Source of the DNA: JBBIGV01 sp037447335
GTDB taxonomy: Bacteria > Bacteroidota > Ignavibacteria > Ignavibacteriales > Ignavibacteriaceae
Assembly: GCA_037447335.1 (NCBI GenBank)
Contig: JBBIGV010000011.1
Location: forward strand, 1 to 64,000
Length of the DNA: 64,000 nucleotides
Direction of reading: 5' to 3'
Of this stretch, positions 9,186 to 18,165 are shown in pieces (positions within the stretch are counted from its first letter, which is position 1; every line of letters starts with the position of its first letter). The notes under the pieces are model-generated. The model was given only the letters and a program-made list of their open reading frames with translations, was not told the origin of the DNA and did no database searches. The position numbers were made by a program, and so were the translations under genes.

Positions 9186-9830
9186 TTATATGAACAGCAT
9201 GAGCAAAATAAAAAAGACAAGCTGTATAATAAAGTAATGATCAAGGATTGCGTAAGATATCTTTAACCTGAGCAAGCCGGTAAAAAGTGTTGAAATGAAA
9301 GTAATACCAAACCATGCATAATAATTTTGTATCGGAATTATATTGTTTCCCCAGTTCCAGTAACCGAGCTTCATAGCCACAGGTTCAAGCACCATGTCAA
9401 ACAACACTGCAAGAGTTGAAGCCAGCAAAGCCACAAGAAAAACATTCCGGTCAATTGTATATGCAATGCTGATTGCGCCGAGCATTACCATTACCCAATT
9501 AAAACCGATAATCAGCGGCACTTCAAATAACTTTAAGCCTAGAACATCGCCATAAGAATACTCACCAAATATTACTCCTGTTTTTACACCGTAAGCTTCA
9601 AGAATAAAAGTTACTAAAAATGTAATCACAGCCCAGAAAAACAATTTAACATTTGCTTCACGTAAAACAACGTAAAACACAACCGATCCTGTAATTAAAA
9701 GCGTATAGGGTGTCAGCAATAACATCAAACTTTTTAATGAAGCCAACAAATGCCCTATTGTTCCGACAATAAAGATCAGGTATAAAAAAGAGATTGCTTT
9801 TGATTCTGTTAATATTTTCTGTCTTTCCAT
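9186..9830 (-). CDS. cruF: Carotenoid 1,2-hydratase family membrane protein (CruF-like)
   Basis: The 214-residue protein has about seven hydrophobic segments. It matches the DUF422/CruF pattern: an acidic residue in a membrane helix followed by the EAYGVKTGVIFGEYSYGD loop, and the FDMVLEPVAMKLGYWNW segment. CruF adds water across the terminal C1-C2 bond of acyclic carotenoid ends, giving the 1'-hydroxyl that is later glycosylated. Its start overlaps the end of the glycosyltransferase gene by 22 bp, so translation is probably coupled. The frame is intact. The family call is by recognisable motifs; which end group it hydrates is inferred from the neighbouring genes. Confidence 0.8.
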   Translation of the reverse strand: MERQKILTESKAISFLYLIFIVGTIGHLLASLKSLMLLLTPYTLLITGSVVFYVVLREANVKLFFWAVITFLVTFILEAYGVKTGVIFGEYSYGDVLGLKLFEVPLIIGFNWVMVMLGAISIAYTIDRNVFLVALLASTLAVLFDMVLEPVAMKLGYWNWGNNIIPIQNYYAWFGITFISTLFTGLLRLKISYAILDHYFIIQLVFFILLMLFI

Positions 9831-10897
9831 AATACTTTGCGCGTACGGGTTTTTATAAGTGAGCGTACACCCAATATAAACATAATTATTATCTGGAATG
9901 GGTGCAGGCTTAGATTTAATACTACCTGCTGCCTGCTTTTTAATGAAACTAAAATTCTGTTCGCGATAATCATGAAGGATGCAATATAAACTGCTGCAGA
10001 TGCCGTCATAATAACCGGAGATAAAAATACCAGTGTCAAAGCAAGCAGTAAAAGAATAAATACAATTGGTGATGTATTAAATCCTGCGTAAAAATTTTTT
10101 GTAAAGCCGTTAAATGCTTCAATGATCCCGCCGTACATCCTGCAAAATATATAATCGCCTCCGAGGAGTGTGATTATTTTAACCTTCTTATGCTTAACTG
10201 ATCGTGCAAGCTCCATGTCTTCAACCAGTTTGTTTCTGACTGCAGCGTGCCCGCCGGAATCTTCATAAGTTTTTCTGTCCCAAAACATAAACTGACCATT
10301 GGCGGCTACAAATTCCTTTCTGTCCGAGGTGAGCACCTTTTTAAGGGGAAGAAAACTTAAGAGCAGCCAGTTCATAAGAGGGACAGTCAATAGCTCTCCA
10401 AATGACTTGATGACCTGCGTTGGAAATACCGTAAGCATCTTTGCGTTATTAGCAATCCTTTGTTTTGCAGCGAGAGAAACAGCCTTGCGCTTCAGCTTTA
10501 CGTCAGCATCAATAAATAAAAGGAGATTGCCGCCTGAGGCTTTATACAACTGATGGCACGCAAAATTTTTTCCGAGCCAGCCTGAAGGAAGAACCCCGCC
10601 TTTTATTAGTTTAAGGTTTTTAAATTCAGGCAGCATGGCTTCAACTATCCCGGCAGTATTATCGGTTGACTGATCGTCAAGTACAATAACTTCATTAATT
10701 TTTATATCTTGATCCAAAACACTTTCCAGACACTCTTGAATATTCTTCGCTTCATTTCTTGCCGGAATCAGAACCGATATTTCTGCATCAACCTCAAAGT
10801 TATTGTATGTCGGCTTTATTTCCGGGGCAGTAATAAAATTGTATGCCGAAATAATTACTGCGATGCCAAGCGGTACAAGAAACAGGAATCCAAACAT
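9809..10897 (-). CDS. Family 2 glycosyltransferase, probable carotenoid glycosyltransferase
   Basis: The 362-residue protein has an N-terminal membrane anchor, a GT-A domain with EVIVLDDQSTDNT and the metal-binding DAD motif (LLFIDADVKL), an acceptor/base motif VEDMELARSV, and two to three C-terminal membrane helices. This matches the membrane GT2 group that includes the carotenoid glycosyltransferase CruC. It lies between cruF (22-bp overlap) and an acyltransferase (TAATG, 1-bp overlap), the layout expected for making an acylated carotenoid glycoside. The sugar donor cannot be read from the sequence. The frame is intact. Confidence 0.75.
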   Translation of the reverse strand: MFGFLFLVPLGIAVIISAYNFITAPEIKPTYNNFEVDAEISVLIPARNEAKNIQECLESVLDQDIKINEVIVLDDQSTDNTAGIVEAMLPEFKNLKLIKGGVLPSGWLGKNFACHQLYKASGGNLLLFIDADVKLKRKAVSLAAKQRIANNAKMLTVFPTQVIKSFGELLTVPLMNWLLLSFLPLKKVLTSDRKEFVAANGQFMFWDRKTYEDSGGHAAVRNKLVEDMELARSVKHKKVKIITLLGGDYIFCRMYGGIIEAFNGFTKNFYAGFNTSPIVFILLLLALTLVFLSPVIMTASAAVYIASFMIIANRILVSLKSRQQVVLNLSLHPFQIIIMFILGVRSLIKTRTRKVLWKDRKY

Positions 10898-11553
10898 TAG
10901 CTTTGTAACAGATTATTTTTTCCGGGGACAAATTGAACTTCATCAAGTTTTTTAAGATTTACGTGAATAAGTTTATTGTAATGATCAAAATTTTCAATCA
11001 CTTCGCCGGCAGATAACAGTTCGCCGAATCTGCAGATCACAAATGGTTTTCTCTCATTGCCATAAATAATTTTGAAAGCCGCTATTAATACCTGAGTGAA
11101 GGGTTTCGTATTAATAAACTTTTTTATTCCCTCTTTAATTGATAATGGTCTTTTATCATATGGTTCAATTTCACCTTGCGGATAGAATACCACATAATTA
11201 AAGGGTGATTTAAGGATTTCCTGCGTATAGCTTATAGTTTCAATTATGCTTTTAGGGTTATTATGATTTATTGAGTAGGCTCCTACCTTCCTGAAAAACC
11301 AATATTTTTTTAATTGTTCTTCAAGCATCAACAAATGTATTTTTTTATCTGTGAATTTCTTCATCACATAATCTACAAAGAAGCCATCCCACCAAGAGAA
11401 ATGATTAGGTGTAATTACCAAACTCCGGCTGTCATCAATATTTGGTTTATCATTAAGCAGATAAATGCCTGAAAAATTCTTTTTTAATAATCTGAAGATA
11501 TAAAAGTCATACAGGGACCTTGCCCATTTTTTATGTTCGGCTTTAATCAGCAT
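10897..11553 (-). CDS. PlsC-type acyltransferase, probable carotenoid glycoside acyltransferase
   Basis: The 218-residue protein has the HX4D acyltransferase box NHFSWWD at about residues 51-57 and the second block FYPQGEIEP, as in lysophospholipid acyltransferases. It has no long hydrophobic segment besides short amphipathic stretches. Its stop overlaps the glycosyltransferase start as TAATG, and it begins 9 bp after the upstream desaturase. In this context it most likely esterifies the sugar of the carotenoid glycoside (the role of CruD in green sulfur bacteria), but a phospholipid role cannot be excluded. The frame is intact. Confidence 0.7.
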   Translation of the reverse strand: MLIKAEHKKWARSLYDFYIFRLLKKNFSGIYLLNDKPNIDDSRSLVITPNHFSWWDGFFVDYVMKKFTDKKIHLLMLEEQLKKYWFFRKVGAYSINHNNPKSIIETISYTQEILKSPFNYVVFYPQGEIEPYDKRPLSIKEGIKKFINTKPFTQVLIAAFKIIYGNERKPFVICRFGELLSAGEVIENFDHYNKLIHVNLKKLDEVQFVPGKNNLLQS

Positions 11554-11562
11554 AATCTTTCT

Positions 11563-13018
11563 TTACCAAATCTGAAACAATTTTGCCTGAGAGAATAACG
11601 AGTGGTATCCCACCGCCCGGATGAACACTCCCGCCGCAAAAATTAATCCTTTTACCCACCGGGATTTGTTCGGGTGGCGGAGGAATGCCGAGTATTTACT
11701 ATTTGAAGAAACACCGTATATACTGCCCCCGATGCTTACGGTGTACTTTTCAAGCATTGGCGGAGTAAGAAAACTTTCAACTGAAATTGAGTTTTTCAGA
11801 TCTATCCCAAGTGCTGCATTAATTTTATTTATGGTTCGCTGCCGTGTAACAAAAAGCTGTTCATCCCAATCCTGACCTGAATCGTACGGAGTATTTATCA
11901 TTACAAACCAGTTTTCATATCCTTCCGGAGCATCGCCTTTATTAATTTTGGAAGAAATGTATATATAAATTGTTGGATCTTCAAAACAGATTTTCCGGAT
12001 AAATATATCATCAAATTCTTTTTTGTAATCTTCAGAGAAAAGAATATTGTGAGTTTCAAGTTTATCGTGGCTGCCCTTCACACCCCAGTAAAACACGATC
12101 CCGGAAAGATGGCTCAGGCTTTGTCAATTTCTTTTCGTTTTCCGAATAAACATCTTTCAACAGGTACTGATATGTATAATTCACATCAACATTTGAAATA
12201 ACTATATCGTAATCCATTTCCTGTCCGTTAACAACAATACCCGCTGCTCTGTTATTTTTAATTAATATTTTTTCACCCCGGGCCTCATAATTAATTGTAA
12301 CACCTGAATCAAAGCATAGTTTCTGCAGCGCTTCTGAAATTGAAATTATCCCGCCCTCCGGAATAAAGGCGCCAAGGTTATATTCTACATGAGGAATTAT
12401 GTTAAGCGCAGCCGGCGCGCGGTAGGGATCAGAACCATTGTATGTAGCATAGCGATCGAATAGCTGTACAGTTTTTTTATCCTGGAAAAAGGATCTGTTT
12501 GCCCTGTGCATTGTTCTGAATGGATCAATCTTGTTTAAGCGTAAAAGTGTACTGACAGCTTTGAGGTTAAAATAAGTTTTTATTGAGGAAGGATTATTAT
12601 AAAGAAATAAATCTGCGGTGAGATCATATATGTTTTTACAATATTCAAGATACTTTTTAACAGAATAAGCGTTGTCGGCTGTATTCGTTTCAATCTCCTT
12701 TGCAAATTCATCCGGATCTGAATATGCATTAATTACCGTTCCATCCGGATAAAAATATTTACAAACCGGATTAAGTTCACGTATCTGAATATACTTTTCC
12801 ATCTGCTTGCCGGCAGAATCAAATAATTCTTTGAGAACAAAAGTCATTGTAAGCAGCGAGGGTCCGGTATCAAACCTGAAACCGTTAATTAATAGATTGC
12901 CTGCCTTTCCTCCAGCCGAATTATTCTGTTCAAATATATCCACTTGAAAGCCTGCGTTAGCCAATCTTATTGCTGCTGAAAGACCGCCCAAATCTGCGCC
13001 TATAACTGCTGCTTTCAT
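11563..13018 (-). pseudogene. CrtI/CrtD-family carotenoid desaturase, frameshifted
   Basis: The N-terminal part (13018 to about 12110) carries the FAD-binding region and desaturase core (FRFDTGPSLLTM, EGGIISISEALQKL). The C-terminal part continues in another frame from about 12108 (LSGIVFYWGVKGSHDKLET) to the terminal FAD motif, interrupted in order but complete in content. The join at about 12109 needs two bases added or one removed; as read, the first frame ends in 19 unrelated residues. In addition, the Rossmann motif reads VIGADLGG where the family has GxGxxG, a Gly-to-Asp change. With CruF present, this second desaturase would be the 3,4-desaturase (CrtD) acting on the hydroxylated end. 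It sits 1 bp after the lycopene cyclase stop. Confidence 0.75.
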
Positions 13019-13019
13019 A

Positions 13020-13688
13020 TTAACCCCGGTGTTTAAAGTAGTTATAGAACAGCAGCCAGTAGGAAATCATTGAGAACGAATAGAAAAAATCTTCTGCGGG
13101 AATTGTAATGATTCGCAATCCGAAAATTTCATTCTCATTATAAGTAACCACAGGCAGAGAGGTAAGAAAATAATTAACTGCAAGGAAAGGAATAAAAGTA
13201 ATCAACATTGTTATCCAGTAAACCCGTGACTGCAGCATTGCAGGGTAAAGATATAATGCAGAGGGAAAAAATACTGCTGTAATCATGAATACTGTAAACG
13301 TATAAGATTGATCATTAAATATAATCGCTGCTATCAATAATAAAATTACCGGTATAGCAAAAAATGAACGACTTATTTTTAAATCTTTTTCCCTGAGGTA
13401 GAATGATACGGTTTCGTAAATAAAAATGCAGCTATACGGAACAGTGATAAAGAATAAAATTTCTTCAATTGGTAAACGAAACAGCGTTACACCGGTAACA
13501 TATGCCGGATTAAAAGCCCAGTCGCCGCGCCATGTTGCAAGCACATCCCAGGCTATATAAACCGGGCTGACTACCATCACAGAATTGATATAGTATTTCA
13601 GATTTTTATAGAATCGAAGGTTCTTTTCATTTGAAAGCAGGAGAGGAATCAGAATGATAAAAATATTTATCAGAAGATAAACACACAT
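13020..13688 (-). CDS. Lycopene cyclase, CrtYcd membrane type
   Basis: The 222-residue integral membrane protein contains both halves of the heterodimeric-type cyclase in one chain. The first repeat has AWDVLATWRGDWAFN followed by LPIEEILFFITVPYSCIFIYE; the second has FGLRIITIPAEDFFYSFSMI. The paired acidic motifs (PIEEILF and PAEDFFY) are the family signature. It cyclises lycopene ends to beta rings. Its start overlaps the preceding unknown gene by 19 bp, and the desaturase gene follows after 1 bp, so it is cotranscribed with the carotenoid operon. The frame is intact. Confidence 0.85.
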   Translation of the reverse strand: MCVYLLINIFIILIPLLLSNEKNLRFYKNLKYYINSVMVVSPVYIAWDVLATWRGDWAFNPAYVTGVTLFRLPIEEILFFITVPYSCIFIYETVSFYLREKDLKISRSFFAIPVILLLIAAIIFNDQSYTFTVFMITAVFFPSALYLYPAMLQSRVYWITMLITFIPFLAVNYFLTSLPVVTYNENEIFGLRIITIPAEDFFYSFSMISYWLLFYNYFKHRG

Positions 13689-14257
13689 CGTTTTGCCAAT
13701 GATATAGCAATATGCTTAAGCTCGTTAATATTTTCACTGCTGAGGCGGTTGCTTTCAAGCATAAATTCGATTATTCCTTTTTGCAGCGTATAGTCAACTT
13801 CTGAATAATCACGCTCTTTAAGCAGCTCCACTATAACCTGCTGATCTTCACGTCGTTCTTTGCCGTAGCCTAAAATTCCCGGAAGATGGTGAAGAATAGA
13901 GAATCTTATAAAGCGGATTTCAAGGTCTCTTGGTTCTAGCTGCACTGATTTTTCAAGTATATCCAGAGCAGATATAACATAACTTAATTTTGAGAAAGGA
14001 TTGAAAACGTGTTTTGCTTTCAATGCATCCACTGCGCCATAGTATGCAATTATAATAGGCTGCGGACTTTTGGAATAATTTCTATGAAGAAATCCCTCAA
14101 GCGCTGCAAGCTGGCTTTCATCTTCAACAGCCTGATAAAATAGTTCGCGGTTAATCCTGAGGTGAGACGTATCAACTTTAGATTTTTCTGAAGTAAACGC
14201 GTAGGGAGTCTCATTAAGAATGAAAACGAAACAAAAAACTGCAAAAATTATTTTCAT
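13670..14257 (-). CDS. Unknown exported protein in the carotenoid operon
   Basis: The 195-residue protein has a signal-peptide-like N-terminus (MKIIFAVFCFVFILNETPYA). The mature part is helical with TPR-like spacing (ALDILEKSVQLEPRDLEIRFIRFSILHHLPG), suggesting a periplasmic or envelope helical-repeat protein. It is tightly embedded: its ATG overlaps the crtB stop by one base (TGATG) and its 3' end overlaps the lycopene cyclase start by 19 bp. The function is unknown; the position suggests a role linked to carotenoid synthesis or placement in the membrane. The frame is intact. Confidence 0.7.
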   Translation of the reverse strand: MKIIFAVFCFVFILNETPYAFTSEKSKVDTSHLRINRELFYQAVEDESQLAALEGFLHRNYSKSPQPIIIAYYGAVDALKAKHVFNPFSKLSYVISALDILEKSVQLEPRDLEIRFIRFSILHHLPGILGYGKERREDQQVIVELLKERDYSEVDYTLQKGIIEFMLESNRLSSENINELKHIAISLAKRCVFIF

Positions 14258-15098
14258 CAGGTTATTCTCAGAATTTTTAATTCAAAAAAAGTTTTTGCAA
14301 ACAAAGCAAGCTTGGTAAAATTGGAAACCCTTACACGTTTTTTCATCAGGTCTTTAACCTGAAGTTTTCTGATCTTCTTAAAAAGTATCCAATAATACAT
14401 ATAGGCTGAATAAACTCCAAGCCTCACACCACCAGGCAACCTCTTAATACCCCAGAATGCAAGTTAAAACTCTTTCTGAATTTCGATTTCAAGTTTTCGT
14501 TTATTCTCATCATCTATCAGCGTCATACTGCTAACCCCCGGCAGATAAATCCTTCCCCGTTCGGCAAGATCGCACTTAATGTCGCGCAAAAAATTTACTT
14601 TTTGAAATGCAGAACCTAGTGCACGCGCCGAAGGGACAAGTTTGTCAAATAATTCATTATCATTCCCACAAAACACTTTCAGGCACATCAGCCCTACTAC
14701 TTCTGCGGAACCGTAAACGTAGTCATCGTAATGATCTTTTTCATAATAATTATTGTAAAGGTCCAGCTCCATGCTGTTCAGGAAATCAGTTATATATTTT
14801 TTATCAATCCGGTATTCATTCACAGTTTTCTGAAAAGCGTTCAATACGGGATTAACTGAAATGCCTTCACGGATTGCATATTCAGTATCGCTGCGGAACT
14901 GCATAAGCATTTCACGCCTGTTGTAATTGTAAAAGGAATAAACAATTTCATCAGCAAGTCTAACATAGCCGTAAATTGCGTAAATAGCCGCTCTGTATGC
15001 CGGAGCAAAAACTCTTATACCGAGGCTGAAAGAAGTGCTGTATTTTCTTGTGATTAATTTGCGACTTTATAGCTGGTTTTATGATATAGCTGTTCCAT
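14257..15098 (-). pseudogene. crtB: Phytoene synthase with a frameshift and an in-frame stop
   Basis: The enzyme condenses two geranylgeranyl diphosphates to phytoene. Reading starts at ATG 15098 (MEQLYHKTSYKV), shifts frame at about 15058-15062 (one base appears missing), and continues as LITRKYSTSFSLGI with the rest of the trans-isoprenyl synthase fold (QKVNFLRDIKCDLAERGR). A TAA at 14466-14464 then interrupts before GIKRLPGGVRLGVYSAY, leaving the last about 68 residues beyond the stop in the same frame. The first aspartate motif reads ADEIVY, where the family usually has DExxD, so one Mg2+-binding Asp also looks changed to Tyr. The start overlaps the upstream crtI end by 20 bp. As read, no functional product is expected. 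Confidence 0.8.
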
Positions 15099-16574
15099 AA
15101 TCATTCCGGATTCTTTCTGTTACAAGTTTTGAACTGATTATAACCATAGGCAGCCCAGTGCCCGGTGTTGTTGAGGCGCCAACGTAATAAAGATTGGGAA
15201 GCTTCTCATCTTTATTTTTTGGTCTGAATGCGCCTACCTGCATAATGTCATGCGCTAATCCTAGCCCGGAGCCTCTGTAAAGATTAAACTTCTTTTCCCA
15301 GTCCTCCGGTGTAAATACTTTTTTAACAAGAATATTTTCTTTTATGTTAAAGTTTGAACGTTTGCTTAAATCATCTATTATAATATCAGCGAGTTCTTGC
15401 CGTCGCTCCAGTCAGGGTTGTATCGTCTGTCCGGAACCGGGCAAAGAATAAAAATATTTTCACAGCCTTCAGGTTCACAATCAGATGCAGACTTTGAAAG
15501 GACGTTCACATAGTAATAGGGTTTTTGCGGACTTACGGATGACGTAAAAATCTTATCTGCATAACCTCTGAAATTATTACCAAGAAAATAATTGTGGTGC
15601 ATCAGCGTATCAACCTTTCCTTTAACACCGAGGTAGATTGTAAATGGTGCGAGCGTCCAGTTCATTTTATCCAGCTTCTGTTGACTGAAGTTCTTTCTTC
15701 CAAGCATTTTGCCTCTGAAAGACGCAGCATCTGAATTCGAAACAAAAATATCCGCATTCCATTCTCTGCCGAGGTTATCCATTACCGAATATATTTTCCC
15801 GTTCGAATTAGAAATCATCACTACTTCGGTACTAAAAATAAAGTTAACTCCTTTTTCCCAGAGGATTTTCATCAATTCATTAACCAGCGTATACATGCCG
15901 CCTTCAACCTTCCAGTAGCCATCATGCCTCATTTCGGTATAGTTAAGCAGAGAATAAATTGCCGGGGTCTGAAAAGGTGTTGAACCCAGAAAAAAAAGCA
16001 ACCAGAGAAAAATGATCCTAACCTCGTTGGAATTAAAGTTCTTTTCAACTTCCGACCAAAGATTTCTGAAGAGATAGGGCAGGTGCTTCATAGGAACTTT
16101 TGTAAGTGTATGCAGATACTTAATCAAACTATCAAAATTTGATTTTACAACTTTGTTCTCTGTTTCGTGAAAAAACTGTCCTGCTCTTTTAAGATACTGC
16201 TCAACTTTACCAGCAAGCCCGGGTTCAATATCCTTAAACTCCTCCTCTAATTTTTGAAGGTCTTTCCAAATTCTATAGGATTTTGGATTTCTTTCAAAGA
16301 ATACCTGGTAAAGCGGGTCAAGCGGTGTAAGTTTAACAGGATTTTTTAGTCCGCAGCTATTAAACAGTTCGTCAAACTCATAACTCATGCTCATAAAGGA
16401 GGGACCAAAATCAAATGTAAATCCATCTGTTTTAAGCTGATTAAGCCTTCCGCCCGGTGTTGAATGTTTTTCAATTACAGTTACGTCATATCCATCCGTG
16501 ACGAGCCTGAGGGCTGTTGCCAATCCTCCTAAGCCGGAACCAATAATTATTGCTTTCTTATTCGTTTTTTGCAT
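15079..16574 (-). pseudogene. crtI: Phytoene desaturase with a C-terminal frameshift
   Basis: This is the first gene of the carotenoid operon. The N-terminal FAD motif IIIGSGLGGLATALRL is intact, followed by the CrtI core (FDFGPSFMSM, EGGMYTLVNEL). After PDWSDG (about 15396-15398) one base appears missing: the current frame ends at 15378, while the shifted frame continues as ELADIIIDDLSKR and on through GSGLGLAHDIMQVGAFRPKN and GASTTPGTGLPMVI to a stop at 15081-15079. The C-terminal FAD-contacting motif of CrtI is in the lost part, so the short product would be inactive. Start ATG 16574. The shifted end overlaps the crtB start, as expected for an operon. Confidence 0.8.
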
Positions 16575-16861
16575 AGTTGTAAGTAAAAACGAAATTTTGA
16601 TTCAATTAGTTCCGTGAAAAGAGCCTTTTTTTAAGAATTATGATAATAAGCTGCTTCTTTCACGGACACTGAATTGTATCAGCAAATTTAATTTAAAATA
16701 TTTCTAATAGGTAGATGAGGGAATCCGGTAGACCAGATGATATTGCAAACTATTTCAGGCGGCAAAACATTGATAACTTCAGGCGGTAATTTCGCTATAA
16801 AGCCAATATAAATATTCCATTTAATGCAGATAATCATTATTTTTAGAAAAAAATTTAGTAT
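16575..16861. promoter_or_regulatory. Divergent control region between the carotenoid operon and the restriction-modification cluster
   Basis: This 287-bp AT-rich stretch must contain the promoters for crtI (-) and the Dam-type gene (+). It has an inverted repeat TCCGTGAAA (16611-16619) / TTTCACGGA (16658-16666) close to the crtI start, which could be an operator or a hairpin, and two direct copies of TTCAGGCGG (16754-16762 and 16778-16786). I see no confident TAnnTTTG box and no gene. Confidence 0.45.
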
Positions 16862-17803
16862 ATGTATTTCAATGAACGGAAATACGCAAAGCCCTTTTTC
16901 AAATGAGCTGGCGGCAAAACGCAGTTGTTAAATCAATTTAAGAATTTCTTTCCCGAAGATTTAAAGAATGGCAAGATTAAGTACTATTATGAACCATTTC
17001 TTGGCAGTGGTGCTGTTTTCTTTTTTATTGCTCAAAATTATCCGATTAAGAAAGCTTTTTTATCCGATATTAATGAAGAATTAATTCTTACATATAATGC
17101 AGTTAAGAATGACGTTTCAACTTTAATTAAAAATTTAAAGAAATTAAAGCGGGATTATTATTCTTTAAATGAGAAGTATCAGGAATTATTTTTCTATAAA
17201 CACAGAGATACATATAATAAGGAGAAATCTAAAATTGATTTCACAGCGTACTCAAAAGAGTGGGTTGTTAGAGCAGCTCAAATGATTTTCTTAAATAAAA
17301 CCTGCTTTAATGGTTTATTCAGTTTAAATAGAAAAGGAGAGTTTAATGTTCCTTTTGGCAGATATAAAAATCCAGGGATTCTTAATGAAGAAAATCTATT
17401 ACTTGCATCAGAAGTTTTAAAGATCGCGGAAATCAGCCTAACTGATTTTGAATTGATACAGGAGTATATAACTCATGATTTTTTTGTTTATTTCGATCCT
17501 CCTTACCGACCAATCAGTAAAACTTCAAGTTTCACATCTTATAGCAAACATGAATTTAATGACAAAGATCAGAAAAGACTCGCAAAGCTATTCAAAGAAT
17601 TGGGAATCAATGGAAATAAATTGATGCTAAGTAATTCTGATCCTCATAATGAAAACTCTTCAGATAATTTTTTTGAAAACCATTATTCTGATTTTATGAT
17701 AGAAAAAGTTAAAGCAAGCAGAATGATTAACTGTAAAGGAGATAAAAGAGGTGCGATAAATGAGCTTATAATTACCAATTATAATTTGGGAGCAATCCAA
17801 TGA
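16862..17803 (+). pseudogene. Dam-family adenine-N6 DNA methyltransferase with a premature TGA
   Basis: The frame opens at ATG 16862 (MYFNERKYAKPFFK), hits TGA at 16904-16906, and continues in the same frame as AGGKTQLLNQF. Dam-family enzymes begin with a K-W-A-G-G-K motif, so TGA replaces the TGG of Trp15. The rest is intact: AdoMet motif EPFLGSGAVFF, catalytic DPPYRP and the target-recognition region. A TTG at 16925 could start a shortened protein, but it would lack the N-terminal AdoMet motif. TGA serves as a stop in neighbouring genes (for example at 8476-8478), so recoding to Trp is not likely. The gene overlaps the next one by 4 bp (ATGA). It is AT-rich compared with the flanks. Confidence 0.8.
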
Positions 17804-18114
17804 ATTATATTCCTTCACCCAATTATTTTAAAATATATTATACTTATCAAAAATATCCAGATATTTTTAAACCAACCGATAGGGTTCCGATCAGGAAGAT
17901 TAAAATTGACAAAAAGAGATTAGATTATTCAAATGATATTTATGAGGAAACAGTAAATGAAATTATCAATAATTTCCACATAGAGGGATGGGAACCTATT
18001 TTTATCACACCGGATTTTTATTTATCTGATGGTCATCACAGACTAAAAGCAGCGAAAAAGATGGGACTAAAATATATTGATGTAGTCATTGTCGAATACG
18101 AAATGTTAAAGTGA
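17800..18114 (+). CDS. Small ParB-like nuclease-fold protein in the restriction-modification cluster
   Basis: The intact 104-residue protein has a ParB/sulfiredoxin-like core: VPIRKIKIDKKRLDY, a helix, then WEPIFITPDFYLSDGHHRLKAAKKMG with the G-H-x-R signature, and a final strand YIDVVIVEYE. It has no helix-turn-helix DNA-binding part, so it is not a chromosome-partition ParB. It is translationally coupled to the Dam-type gene (ATGA overlap) and precedes the putative endonuclease by 51 bp. The role in the system is unknown; it may be a specificity or accessory factor. Confidence 0.7.
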   Translation: MNYIPSPNYFKIYYTYQKYPDIFKPTDRVPIRKIKIDKKRLDYSNDIYEETVNEIINNFHIEGWEPIFITPDFYLSDGHHRLKAAKKMGLKYIDVVIVEYEMLK

Positions 18115-18165
18115 CTTTATTAATATTTTAAATGAGCTTTTCATAACTATAACAATGAAGTTTTA

